The notes under the pieces were generated by a model. That model worked only from the letters and a program-made list of their open reading frames with translations, ran no database searches and was not told the DNA's origin. Made by a program: the position numbers and the translations under genes. Below, piece by piece: positions 34,655 through 43,223 of a DNA stretch of 64,000 nucleotides (position 1 is the stretch's first letter; the number at the start of each line of letters is the position of its first letter). The stretch comes from Chitinophagaceae bacterium. GTDB lineage: Bacteria > Bacteroidota > Bacteroidia > Chitinophagales > Chitinophagaceae. The stretch is taken from NCBI GenBank assembly GCA_016720745.1, contig JADKKA010000018.1:1448833-1512832 (forward strand). Reading direction: 5' to 3'.

Positions 34655-36036
34655 ATGAGTTCCATATCCTCCATCGCCGGTTTTCAACAACCTTTTTTTA
34701 TTGGGGTAGCCGGTAGCGGCATGAGTGCCCTGGCCCAGTACCTGCAGGGTATTGGGAAGAAAGTGTCCGGCAGCGATCGTTTTTTTGCCCCGGGTCAATA
34801 CAATGAAATCCAGGAAAAGCTGGAAGCGGCAGGCATCCGTTGTTTTGTACAGGATGGAAGCGGGATCACTGCTGATACAGACCTGGTGGTGGCTTCCACC
34901 GCCATTGAAGACACGGTGGAGGAAATTCAAAAAGCAAAAGCATTGGGTATTCCGGTGTTGCGTCGTTCAGAACTACTGGCCCTGATCGCCGCCAGTAAAA
35001 AAACCATTGCCGTAGGGGGCACCAGTGGGAAGAGTACCACCAGTGCCATGTTGTTTGATATACTGGAAGAAGCGGGATTGTCGCCAAGTATTATCAGCGG
35101 AGCCGGACTAATCAGCATCATGAAAGAAGGAAAGATCGGCAATGCCAAAGTGGGCGAAGGGGATTGGTTGGTGATTGAAGCCGATGAAAGCGATGGATCG
35201 ATTGTACAATACAAACCTGAAATTGGTTTATTACTGAATATTGATAAAGACCATCAGGAAATAGATGAACTGTTACGGATATTCGGCGTTTTCAAAAGCA
35301 ACAGCCGTTTTTTTTCAGTGAACCGGTCACATACATTGGCCGCCGGTTTTTCAGCGGATATACAAAGAGATTTTTCCTCCGATGAAAATATTGCAGCGGG
35401 TTACCAGGCCCTTGATTTCAAACAGGAAGGGTTTAGTATACAGTTCCGGGTGAATGAGCAGGATTTTCAGCTGCAAGTGCTGGGCAAACACAATATGGAA
35501 AATGCCCTTGCAGCAACAGCGGTCGCGGGTTCGATTGGTGTTTCCATGAAAGATTGTGCTACGGCGCTCTCCAAATACGAAGGGATCTATCGCCGTCACC
35601 AGGTTTATGGTCAGAAGAATGGCATCTGGTTTATTGATGACTATGCACATAACCCGGTGAAATGTGCCGCTGCGATTCAGGCCTGCCAGCCGGTAGCTTC
35701 TAAAATCATTGCATGGTTTCAGCCACACGGGTATAAGCCGACTAAATTTCTGCGGGATGATTTTGTAAAAGAAATCGCTGCCGTGTTAAGACCGGAAGAT
35801 GAGATCTGGATGAGTGAAATATTTTATGCAGGTGGCACGGCTGTTAAAGATATTTCTGCCAATGACCTGATCAATGACCTGAAAGCATTAGGTAAAAATG
35901 CATATTACTGTGAAAACAGGAACAGTTCCTGGAAACAGTCCGGCCACATCTGCATAGCGGATCTGCCATCTTATTAATGGGGGCCAGGGATCCTTCACTG
36001 GAAAATTTTGCCAAAGCGGTCTGGAAAGAATTATAA
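34655..36036 (+). CDS. MurC-like Mur ligase (one frameshift near the 3' end)
   Basis: The ATG at 34655 gives MSSISSIAGF before the MurC-type start FFIGVAGSGMSALAQYLQGI. The ATP loop is GGTSGKSTTS (GxxGKT/S type), then EADESDG, NIDKDHQE and the C-terminal domain with FIDDYAHNPVK. Members join L-Ala, or an Ala-containing peptide, to UDP-MurNAc in peptidoglycan synthesis or recycling. The N-terminus is unlike typical Bacteroidota Mpl, so it may be a third, specialised ligase. The frame breaks at about 35923; adding one C restores a normal end (LLMGARDPSLENFAKAVWKE) and a stop at 36036, 460 residues in all. The stop overlaps that of the convergent gene. Confidence 0.85.
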
Positions 36037-36520
36037 GGCTAGTGCCGCAACATTTTCTTTCGCTACCGGCAGGAACATATACCAGCAGAGTGCCATCAGT
36101 AATCCGGGGTGAGGCATTTCTCCCAGGGTCTTATCTTTTTTAAAGTATACATCAGCCATACCGGAACGGGCGGTTAATCCGCAGGACACAACCGGATGTT
36201 CGGGATCATCTTTAAATAAAAAAGTTCAGCCAGTGGATTATTCCGGGTACTGTAAAAGAATTTTTCATTGTTGACCTCGATGTATTGCTGTTTATTCTCC
36301 TGACCGAATTCACCGATCTTGATACCGTACTCACTTCTGATCACTGTCTTGTTCCGGCGAAAGCCTTCCTTTACGTACCAGGAATACTCTTTTTCTTTAT
36401 TGCATTCCACCCGCGCCGAATTGGAAAAGGATTATAAACCAGCGTCAGTCTTTTTTCATCATCCTTATACAGGTTATAAATTTCCTGTTCTGCTGAAGCT
36501 TTAACTGTTTCCCATCTCAT
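36031..36520 (-). CDS. Unrecognised 163-residue protein (two frameshifts)
   Basis: Starts at the ATG at 36520 (MRWETVKASAEQEIYNLYKD) and, after adding one base near 36427 and one near 36212, runs to the TAA at 36031. The middle, CNKEKEYSWYVKEGFRRNKT, and the end, VYFKKDKTLGEMPHPGLL, read as a coherent small alpha/beta protein without signal or TM segments. Family unknown. Stop codons of this gene and of the MurC-like gene share the palindrome TTATAA at 36031-36036. Confidence 0.6.
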
Positions 36521-36687
36521 AGTTGTCGGTTTTTAATCTGTTAGCGATAGAAAAGGTAGGAAGCTTTCGCTGGGATACAAGCCGGTAACATTAATTTAAT
36601 ACTAACTTCATATTGCAGCCTGAAAGGGGCCCAAAAAGGCAATTTCCTCAGGAAATGCGGAACTTTAACCGGAATCAAATATTTAAA

Positions 36688-37173
36688 ATGATAATATTAA
36701 AGGAAAAAGAACGGGAATTCCTGGAGAGGGCCATTCATTTGGCAAGACAGGGAATGTTATCAGGCAGCGGTGGTCCTTTTGGTTGTGTGATTACCAAAGG
36801 GGAGGAAATAGTGGGAGAGGGCTTTAACCAGGTCACTTCTTCCAATGATCCCACTGCCCATGCCGAGGTTGTGGCCATCCGCCAGGCCTGCAGCAAACTG
36901 GGTACTTATCAATTGAAGGATTGTGTGATCTATACCAGTTGTGAACCCTGTCCCATGTGCCTCGGTGCTATTTACTGGGCCCGTCCATTGCGGGTGGTCT
37001 ATGCCAATACGCGTGAAGAAGCAGCTGCCATCGCTTTTGATGATGATTTTATTTACAGAGAAATTGGTGCCGCCATGGAAGACCGAAAGATTCCATTTGT
37101 ACACAGCCCGCACCAACTGGCCAGGGATTTGTTTAAAGAATGGGATGAGTGGGAAGGGAAGACCCTGTATTGA
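36688..37173 (+). CDS. Nucleoside/guanine deaminase, CDA fold
   Basis: 161 residues from the ATG at 36688. The zinc site is complete: TAHAEV (His plus catalytic Glu) and PCPMC (two Cys). The C-terminal helix block WARPLRVVYANTREEAAAIAFDDD followed by FVHSPHQLARDLFKEW is typical of bacterial guanine deaminases (GuaD) of the cytidine-deaminase fold, and unlike TadA. The enzyme would turn guanine into xanthine in purine salvage. Cytoplasmic. It ends one base before the stop of the convergent gene at 37174. Confidence 0.85.
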   Translation: MIILKEKEREFLERAIHLARQGMLSGSGGPFGCVITKGEEIVGEGFNQVTSSNDPTAHAEVVAIRQACSKLGTYQLKDCVIYTSCEPCPMCLGAIYWARPLRVVYANTREEAAAIAFDDDFIYREIGAAMEDRKIPFVHSPHQLARDLFKEWDEWEGKTLY

Positions 37174-37536
37174 TTATTCTCCCAGCAATCTTTTGATCAC
37201 GATATAGCTCATCACAAGCAGCAGGATCAGGATCAGGATCGACATATACAGCCAGGGCTGGTCCTTGATCTTCATTTTCTCCCGGCGTTTTTTCTTCTTT
37301 TCTGTTTTCTTTTTCAGGTCGCGGTTCAGCATTTCTACCATATACTGCAGCTGCTCTTTGTCCCTGAACTCCTGCAATCCTTCCAGGGCTTCTGCATTGA
37401 ATTCATCATCCAGCAATTGCTTTTCCAGGTCATGATGCTGTTCCTCCGGTAACCTGCCTTTCAGGTATTCCAGCAATTTTTCGGAGTCCACCTCCGTAGA
37501 TAAATTGGATAATATGTTTTTCAGATTGTCTGACAC
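37174..37536 (-). CDS. Membrane-anchored partner of the ECF sigma factor
   Basis: 120 residues, probable GTG start at 37536, three nt after the sigma factor stop. The N-terminal 80 residues are acidic and helical (LLEYLKGRLPEEQHHDLEKQ is like the zinc-free N-domain of many Bacteroidota anti-sigma or sigma-associated proteins), then a very basic stretch (KKKTEKKKKRREKMK) and one TM helix (about 95-117). The layout, a cytoplasmic domain plus one TM helix next to an ECF sigma gene, suggests an anti-sigma-like regulator, but no ASD motif is certain. Confidence 0.65.
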   Translation of the reverse strand: MSDNLKNILSNLSTEVDSEKLLEYLKGRLPEEQHHDLEKQLLDDEFNAEALEGLQEFRDKEQLQYMVEMLNRDLKKKTEKKKKRREKMKIKDQPWLYMSILILILLLVMSYIVIKRLLGE

Positions 37537-37539
37537 TGC

Positions 37540-38094
37540 TTACTTCTTTTGCTGCGCTTCCAGTTTTTTCAATGAGTATTTTCAAATTACGTTTCCCATT
37601 CTGGATATAACTTTTTACCTGTAACATACTGAATCCGGTCGTGTCGCTCACTTCCTGATAGCTTTTTTTCTGCAGGTAAAACAAAGTTACACATTGCTGT
37701 TGCTCCGGATTGAGTTCTTTCAGGGCATCGGTCATCAGGTCATAAGTCAGGTCGTCCTGTTGCAGGGCACGCTGATCCGGGCTGCTTTCTTCCGGTCCAT
37801 TGAACCGGTCGGTGATTTCCACTGTCATTTTGCCCTGTTTTTCGCGAAGTTTCATCAGGCAATGGTTCTTGGCGACCATGTATAACCAGGATTTGAAATA
37901 TTCCACTTTGTACTTGTGCAGTTCCTGGATCACTTTCAGGAAAACCTGCTGCACACTGTCCTTGGCATCTTCTTCATCTTTCAGGTACTTCATGCATACC
38001 CCAATAAAAGCAGGGTATATCGTTGCAGGAGGATACCCAGCCACTCATTGTTGTGGTCATCATGGAACTTTTCAAGCAGTTCCTGATCGGTCAT
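37540..38094 (-). CDS. ECF-type RNA polymerase sigma factor (two frameshifts)
   Basis: ATG at 38094 (MTDQELLEKFHDDHNNEWLG) to TAA at 37540. One G is missing in the G4 run at 37999-38002 and one A is in excess in the A6 run at 37564-37569; both corrected, 184 residues result. Region 2 is CMKYLKDEEDAKDSVQQVFL, followed by SWLYMVAKNHCLMKLRE; region 4 is LNPEQQQCVTLFYLQKKSYQ with the helix-turn-helix after it. It directs RNA polymerase to a special regulon, perhaps including its own operon, and is probably held by the membrane protein encoded immediately downstream. Confidence 0.85.
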
Positions 38095-38218
38095 ATGTGC
38101 GTAAGGGCTGGCTGACAAAGGGCAGTTCAGGTTTGTTACCACTAAGATGCAGGAACCTGCGGATTGAACAAAATTTTACAAACCAATTCCCTGATTTATT
38201 TTCGGTAAAATATCAGGA

Positions 38219-38986
38219 ATGGAATATGCAATCATCCGGGTACCTGCTGCCGCCCTCCGGCGCAAACCCGGACACCCCAGAGAAATGGTGAACCAGCTGC
38301 TTTTGGTGAGGCGGTGAAAGTCCTGCGGACTAAAAAACGAGCAATGGGTAAAGGTCAGGAGCCTGCATGATGACTATGAAGGCTGGCTGACGAGCTCCAT
38401 GCTGATACCGGCCAGCAAGGAAGCGGTTAAAATGAACCATCCGGTGGTTACAACCGGTTTACTCGATAGTTTGATGATCGGGGAAGAAAAAATGATGATC
38501 CCTGCCGGATCCACCCTGCCATTTTTTGAAGCAGGGAAAGGGAAGCTGGGAGAAATGGAATTCGTTTTCAATGGCTATTCCAGGGATCGGTTTTCGCAGG
38601 AGCCGGCTACAGCATGGATCATTCAACTGGCAAAAACCTGGTTGCATGCACCCTATCTCTGGGGAGGAAGAACGATACTGGGAGTGGATTGCAGCGGATT
38701 TGTACAGGTCATTTTTAAGCAGGCAGGCATTGACCTGCCCAGAGATGCCTGGCAACAGGCCCAGATAGGCAAACCGGTAAAGAAACTGGAAGATGCCCTT
38801 CCGGGTGATCTTGCTTTTTTTGATAACAGGGAATCAATTGTACATACCGGAATCCTGCTGGGGAATGGGGAAATCATCCACGCATCAGGCAGTGTGAGGA
38901 TTGATGATATCAACTCGAGGGGCATTATCAATCGGGAAACCGGAAAAAGAACGGCCCGCTTAAGAGCTATCAGGCGGGTGGTATGA
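38219..38986 (+). CDS. SH3-NlpC/P60 cell-wall hydrolase (two frameshifts)
   Basis: ATG at 38219 (MEYAIIRVPAAALRRKPGH) to TGA at 38986. One T is missing at 38301-38304 and one A is in excess at 38332-38337; the corrected product has 255 residues. The N-terminal half is a bacterial SH3 region (AVKVLRTKNEQWVKVRSL), the C-terminal half NlpC/P60: the Cys nucleophile in GVDCSGFVQV, His in SIVHTGILLG, and the third polar residue in GEIIHASGSV. These enzymes cut the D-Glu-diaminopimelate bond of muropeptides. No signal peptide is seen, so it is likely a cytoplasmic recycling enzyme (YkfC-like). Confidence 0.85.
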
Positions 38987-39403
38987 TTAAAAAAATCCCC
39001 TGATCCATTTCAGGAATAGGGTATCCCAGCTGAGCATTTTAAAGGCAGTATAAAAAAGGATGATCGCGAATATTTTTTTCAGTAATTCCTGATCAATATT
39101 GATGGCCAGTTTGCTGCCAAAATAAGCACCTATTACAAAACCGATCGCCAGTAGTCCCACAATTTTAAGATCAATGGGTGCCCCTGTTTTCTGCCCGTGA
39201 TGATAATAATAGACAGAAGCAAAAATCACCACCGGCAATGTGAGTACTGCCAGTGAAGTGCCTTGTGCCTGGTGCTGGGTATACTGCAGGAAGAATACCA
39301 GTGCCGGCACCATCACGATTCCTCCGCCCACACCCACCAGTCCGCTTAATACACCCGCTCCCAGCCCAATCAGCAGGGTAGTGATGATCAGTTGTGTAGC
39401 CAT
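38987..39403 (-). CDS. TauE/SafE family membrane protein (half-length)
   Basis: 138 residues with four TM helices. The N-terminal GLGAGVLSGLVGVGGGIVMVP is the hallmark of TauE/SafE permeases, and QHQAQGTSLAVLTLPVV follows. Full-length members have seven to eight helices; this one corresponds to half a transporter and probably works as a dimer, as many Bacteroidota members do. Substrates of the family are sulfite, sulfoacetate and related anions; none can be assigned. Its stop lies directly next to the NlpC/P60 stop, without a gap. Confidence 0.82.
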   Translation of the reverse strand: MATQLIITTLLIGLGAGVLSGLVGVGGGIVMVPALVFFLQYTQHQAQGTSLAVLTLPVVIFASVYYYHHGQKTGAPIDLKIVGLLAIGFVIGAYFGSKLAINIDQELLKKIFAIILFYTAFKMLSWDTLFLKWIRGFF

Positions 39404-39425
39404 ATTATTTTTTGAAGGGTTGCCA

Positions 39426-39967
39426 TTATTTTCGGAAGGTATCTTTGTACCGGTTGATCGCTGCGGTGATCACGCGGCCGGCAATCAGCTGATCCTGGAA
39501 ATTATCAATCTCCACTTTTTTATTTTCAAGCACTTTGTATTGCTCAAAGAAATTTTTGAGTTCCAGCAGAAAATGCTGGGGCAGGTCTTCCATCCTTGAA
39601 AAATGATTCACTGACGGATCATTGCTGGCTACAGCGATGATTTTATCATCTGTCTGGCCCTGGTCAATCATCTGCATATTGCCAATCACATTGGCTTCTA
39701 CCAGACAGAGTGAATGAATGGACTGTGAACAGAGTACCAGGATATCCAGCGGATCCCCATCTTCTCCCAGTGTTTGCGGAATAAATCCATAATTAATGGG
39801 ATACTGAAAGGAAGAGTAAATCACCCGGTCCAGTTTCAGCAGGCCGGTGTCTTTATCCACTTCATACTTGGCTCTGGAACCCTGTGGTATTTCAATCAGT
39901 GCATTGACTGTGGAGGGTGCTTTTGCGCCATAATGTGCGCCATGCCAGGGTGTAGGACGGTTAGCAT
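39426..39967 (-). CDS. ppa: Inorganic pyrophosphatase, family I (frameshift at the start)
   Basis: The family blocks are clear: VDKDTGLLKLDRV, YPINYGFIPQT, DGDPLDILVL with the metal-binding Asp residues, and the C-terminal helix. The in-frame sequence continues upstream of the Met at 39860 through KAPSTVNALIEIPQGSRAKY and RPTPWHGAH; one missing base near 39965 would join this to the ATG at 39967 and give 180 residues, the usual size in this phylum. It hydrolyses PPi released by polymerase and ligase reactions in the cytoplasm. It lies 23 nt upstream of the TauE gene on the same strand. Confidence 0.9.
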
Positions 39968-40044
39968 AATTTTTGATATTGGGTATTAGATATTAGTTAT
40001 TGCTTTGTCCGCCGAAGCCTTGGCGAAAAAAGTGTTAAAAGAAA

Positions 40045-40096
40045 CAAATAAAAAGAAACAAGAACCAAATAAATAGAGACAAAGTTAGAAATTAAA
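40045..40096 (+). repeat. 52-nt direct repeat, copy 1
   Basis: Identical to 40168-40219; A-rich, containing AGAAACAAGAACCAAATAAA. Confidence 0.8.
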
Positions 40097-40167
40097 AGGC
40101 TCGCCTGGGCGTTAGTTGACTAAAAGAATTGTTGGCCTTGGTTTGGGCGAAATCGGGAAAAAAGAAC

Positions 40168-40219
40168 CAAATAAAAAGAAACAAGAACCAAATAAATAGA
40201 GACAAAGTTAGAAATTAAA
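40168..40219 (+). repeat. 52-nt direct repeat, copy 2
   Basis: Identical to 40045-40096; both copies are followed within 10 nt by similar CGCCTGGG/CACCTGGG sequence. Confidence 0.8.
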
Positions 40220-40460
40220 TATATCACCTGGGGGGGCACTTGTATTATGTGTTGTCCGACTTGGTTTTGATGATGGCGAAAAAAGAATCTAGAAACAAGA
40301 TAGATGAAACAAATAAAGGAGAAGCGGCTGGAAAATTAAACCAACGCCCAATCTGAGGCCTTTTAATTTTCCTCTTTTAATTTTTTTGGTTCTTGTTTCT
40401 TGTATCTTTTTTGTTTCCCCGGGGGTCCTTTGGACTTGTGTCTTGTATCTTTTGTTTTCT

Positions 40461-40841
40461 CTATAAGTTTCCTCTGACCAGTTTCATTCCGATCCAGGTT
40501 AGCAATAACCCCCCGATTACACTACCCGCAACATAGAGAAAGAAGAGCAGTAGCTTCTGTTCCCTGATCAGACCGATGCCTTCCAGACTAAACGCCGAGA
40601 AAGTGGTAAAGCCTCCGCAAAGACCGGTCATGAGAAATAATTTCCAGGATTCATTGCCGTCAAAAGTTTTGAAACTGAGTCCCCAGAAAATGCCAATCAA
40701 AAAACATCCGGCCATGTTCACTGCAAAAGTGCCCCAGGGGAAGGAATGCAGGTACTGTAAACTGAACCAGCGCTGACATAGATAACGGGCCATACTGCCG
40801 ATGCCTCCGCCCAATCCTACCAGTAACAGGTTTTTTATCAT
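40461..40841 (-). CDS. crcB: Fluoride channel CrcB/Fluc
   Basis: 126 residues, four TM helices. GGGIGSMARYLCQRW, the polar NMAGCFLIG helix (with the conserved Asn) and TGLCGGFTTFSAFSLE (the Phe/Thr/Ser track of the pore) match Fluc channels, which act as dual-topology dimers and expel fluoride from the cytoplasm. The length is typical. The start overlaps the end of the upstream lipoprotein gene by 4 nt, so translation is likely coupled. I see no fluoride riboswitch in front of the operon. Confidence 0.93.
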   Translation of the reverse strand: MIKNLLLVGLGGGIGSMARYLCQRWFSLQYLHSFPWGTFAVNMAGCFLIGIFWGLSFKTFDGNESWKLFLMTGLCGGFTTFSAFSLEGIGLIREQKLLLFFLYVAGSVIGGLLLTWIGMKLVRGNL

Positions 40842-41298
40842 CTGATCGTATCTTTTTCAATTGGTTTGGACACCAAAGTGTCCTCATCGTGTTCATATAG
40901 ATATTTCAGATCCACCAGCCATAATCCGTTGGCCCGCATCACCCGCAGGGTATCGGGGTCATTTTTAAAAGAGTTGGAGTAAATAATAATACTCACGGAA
41001 TCATTCAGTTCTTTAACCGGTGAAAAAATACGGATACTGGCACTGCGATAACCATTCCGGGTGCCCTGGTCAATATTTTGATAAGCCCTTTCTGCAATAT
41101 CCATATAATTGGTATTGACAGAATCCTGCAGCATGTAACGACGGGCCTCATCAAATTTTCCATCGAGCGCCGCACGGATGAAATTGCGGGCCGCATCAAT
41201 ATTGTTTTCGGAAGCAGGTACTTTCTTTTTGGGGTTGTCCTTGCAGGCGTCAGCAAAGTAAATACAAGGGCCAACAGTAGGAGATGATTGAATTTCAT
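40838..41298 (-). CDS. DUF4878-like lipoprotein (one frameshift)
   Basis: ATG at 41298 opens a lipoprotein signal (MKFNHLLLLALVFTLLT); one base is missing near 41248, after which the frame reads ACKDNPKKKVPASENNID (lipobox LTAC), AARNFIRAALDGKFDEARRY and MLQDSVNTNYMDIAERAY. The corrected protein has 153 residues with one NTF2-like domain typical of DUF4878 proteins. The role is unknown. A second protein of this general type is encoded at 41924-42520. The gene ends within the crcB start. Confidence 0.7.
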
Positions 41299-41336
41299 AT
41301 TTACAAAGTAATGAATTTTAACGGTCAGACTTCAAC

Positions 41337-41658
41337 ATTGTTAGACCCCTCCGGGGTCCTGATCCGCCAGATGGATTGTTTGTTACCGGGATTTGGCCCG
41401 CGGGCCTGGTACAATTAATGTCTGTTATAATAATGTCTTTTGTTTTCTAATAGCCGCCTCATACTTATTTGATACAATTATCATCGGATCGAAAGTTGAG
41501 TGTTGGTTCAGTAGCTAAGCTAAGGCCGGCGTAAACCTGGAAGTCAGGTTTTTCCAGCCCCGGATTGGTTTTTTTCCTTTATTTGTTTTCCGGAGGGGCA
41601 TAATGTCGGTAATTAAAAACTACTAAAGAGGAGCCAGACCCCAGAGGGGTCTAACAAT
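41337..41658. mobile_element. Possible MITE-like element with 14-bp inverted ends
   Basis: ATTGTTAGACCCCT (41337-41350) and AGGGGTCTAACAAT (41645-41658) are perfect inverted repeats 322 nt apart outside to outside. Each end also forms its own small hairpin (GACCCCTCCGGGGTC and GACCCCAGAGGGGTC). The inside has no coding potential. The structure fits a non-autonomous miniature element; target-site duplications are not obvious (CAAC and ATGA flank it). Confidence 0.45.
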
Positions 41659-41836
41659 ATGAGAACGATAATAGCAATTGCAATCCAGAAATGCCATCCA
41701 GGTAAGTATTATGAAAATGTGTCCAACGGTTGAATTCAACTTGCCCCAGATTGCAATCAGTACAGGGGCAGCCAGCTCAGAAGGAGATGCCCTTCTGAAT
41801 CGTATTAGCAGATAATAACTTATTAAGCAAGGAATA

Positions 41837-41877
41837 AAACTGTTCACCCTTCAGCAAGCCTTCAGGTGAACAGTTTT
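41837..41877. terminator. Strong bidirectional hairpin terminator
   Basis: AAAACTGTTCACC (41837-41849) and GGTGAACAGTTTT (41865-41877) are perfect 13-bp arms with a 15-nt loop and T tracts on both strands. It lies 47 nt past the stop of the minus-strand lipoprotein gene, which it probably ends. Confidence 0.8.
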
Positions 41878-41923
41878 CCCTGGTGCCTTTTTATCCGGAT
41901 GCACCTGGACCGGGGATAAAAAC

Positions 41924-42520
41924 TTATTCTTTATTTTCTTTCAGCGCATCTTTCAGCTTATTCAGCTCATTATTCATTTCCTCCATTTTTTCCTTCAGGG
42001 TATCGGTGTTGAATATATCCTTCAGGTCATTGAGCGTGGTATCAGAACCATCTTCATCTTTGAAGAGATCATCGCCTTTATCTTTTTTAGCATCCATTCC
42101 CATTTTCATCAGGGTAGTCATGGTAAAATCAACTTTCCAGGCACCGTCTTCTTTTTTCAATGGGAATTCAACGGTTTCTTTTTTCTTTGTATTGGTCACA
42201 GACACAGTGGCATTATCTCCATCGATCTTGGCGTCACCCACCCGCATATCTTTAAAGTCATCGTCCTCTTTTACTTCGCCTTCCTTGCCTTTCATTTTTT
42301 CAGCCGCTTCAACACCCTTCTTCATCAGATCCATTGTGGATTTACTGTCTTTGGTGCAAAGTGCAGCTGCACCATCAATATCTTTTTTAGCCATTTTTTC
42401 GAAAAAGGCAGTCAGTACCGTTTTGGGATCTCCGCCTGCGGCCTTGTCTTTTCCTTTACATCCGGTAATCAGCAGGGCAAAAAATCCTGCCATCAATGTT
42501 ACAATTGCGATTTTTTTCAT
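41924..42520 (-). CDS. DUF4878-like lipoprotein with acidic helical tail
   Basis: 198 residues. Lipoprotein signal MKKIAIVTLMAGFFALLITGC (lipobox ITGC) followed by KGKDKAAGG and an NTF2-like DUF4878-type domain (DPKTVLTAFFEKMAKKDIDG ... GAWKVDFTMTTLMKMGMDA). The last 50 residues are an acidic, charged helix (LNDLKDIFNTDTLKEKMEEM), perhaps a coiled coil. Very Lys/Asp-rich. Anchored in a membrane; function unknown. The long plus-strand frame over the same stretch is an antisense artefact. Confidence 0.75.
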   Translation of the reverse strand: MKKIAIVTLMAGFFALLITGCKGKDKAAGGDPKTVLTAFFEKMAKKDIDGAAALCTKDSKSTMDLMKKGVEAAEKMKGKEGEVKEDDDFKDMRVGDAKIDGDNATVSVTNTKKKETVEFPLKKEDGAWKVDFTMTTLMKMGMDAKKDKGDDLFKDEDGSDTTLNDLKDIFNTDTLKEKMEEMNNELNKLKDALKENKE

Positions 42521-42561
42521 AATGATAATTTAGGGGCCAAAAGTAAGACCTCCCCGCCTGA

Positions 42562-43200
42562 TTAATAAATAAAGTTTTGCCGCCTGATCAGCTTGCTGGC
42601 GGGATGAAGAAATAGGTCATCAGTGGTCACCCCATAGGGAATCGTGTCCATTCGTACATAAGAAGTTAATGCACTGTCAACTGCCCGGTTAAGCGACTTG
42701 AAAACAAACTCGGCACAGTACATTTATCATCAGATTTATAATCAAAATACAAATCGAACCGGATGCCGGCCCGGTAATAGGCCCTGACTGTTTCCTGCAG
42801 TTTCTGATTTTGCGAAGGTTTCAAAGGAAAACGGTACACAGCAATGGCATTGTTCTCGGCCGGATTACAAAAACTATCCAATGCCTGCCGCATCAGTCGC
42901 TGTGAGGGATTGTAAGCACCGCCCAGGGCATGGTACACAAAGATGCTGTCGTTTTCTACCATCAGGATACCGCAATGAGAATAGGAAGTGTCTTTCCGGT
43001 TAAAACTGCGGGCAGCACGGCTTACTTCATCCATCCCGCTCCTGAATATCATATCACCGGTTTGCAAAGAATCTTTGAGGGAACTGATCAGCCGGTAGTT
43101 AGCCGCCATTTTTTGGGGATCAGGGGCAGCCGGTTTTGGAGCAGGTGTCCTGCAGGCCAGCAATAAAAAAGGGATGAAAAAAGCTGATATAGTTTTTCAT
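42562..43200 (-). CDS. YiiX-like permuted NlpC/P60 lipoprotein (two frameshifts)
   Basis: ATG at 43200; with one base removed in the A6 run at 43177-43182 (plus strand) the start reads MKNYISFFIPFLLLACRT, a lipoprotein signal. SLQTGDMIFRSGMD and TSYSHCGILMVEND (catalytic His) are the YiiX/YebB-like blocks. A base is missing at about 42724; restored, the frame runs through DDKMYCAEFVFKSL, which brings back the catalytic Cys, to the TAA at 42562, 212 residues. Members are thought to cleave an amide in cell-envelope substrates. It lies 23 nt after phoH on the same strand. Confidence 0.8.
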
Positions 43201-43223
43201 CCCTGCAAAATATTGTATTTGGT

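Larger units (their letters stand above)
39968..40460. repeat. Low-complexity intergenic region with 52-nt direct repeats
   Basis: About 490 nt without a gene. It holds two perfect 52-nt copies (40045-40096 and 40168-40219, starting CAAATAAAAAGAAACAAGAA) and, at about 40384-40404, the reverse complement of their core (TTGGTTCTTGTTTCTTG). At 40009-40024 a GTCCGCCGAAGCCTTG phrase belongs to a common GCCGAAG-type repeat. Confidence 0.65.

Noticed and set aside
41623..41847. A 74-codon hydrophobic minus-strand frame
   Set aside because: Its start lies inside a perfect terminator hairpin and its end inside the MITE-like element.
41883..42533. A 216-codon plus-strand frame
   Set aside because: It is the antisense of the lipoprotein gene at 41924-42520; the Ser/Phe-rich translation mirrors its Lys/Glu codons and it has no family resemblance.
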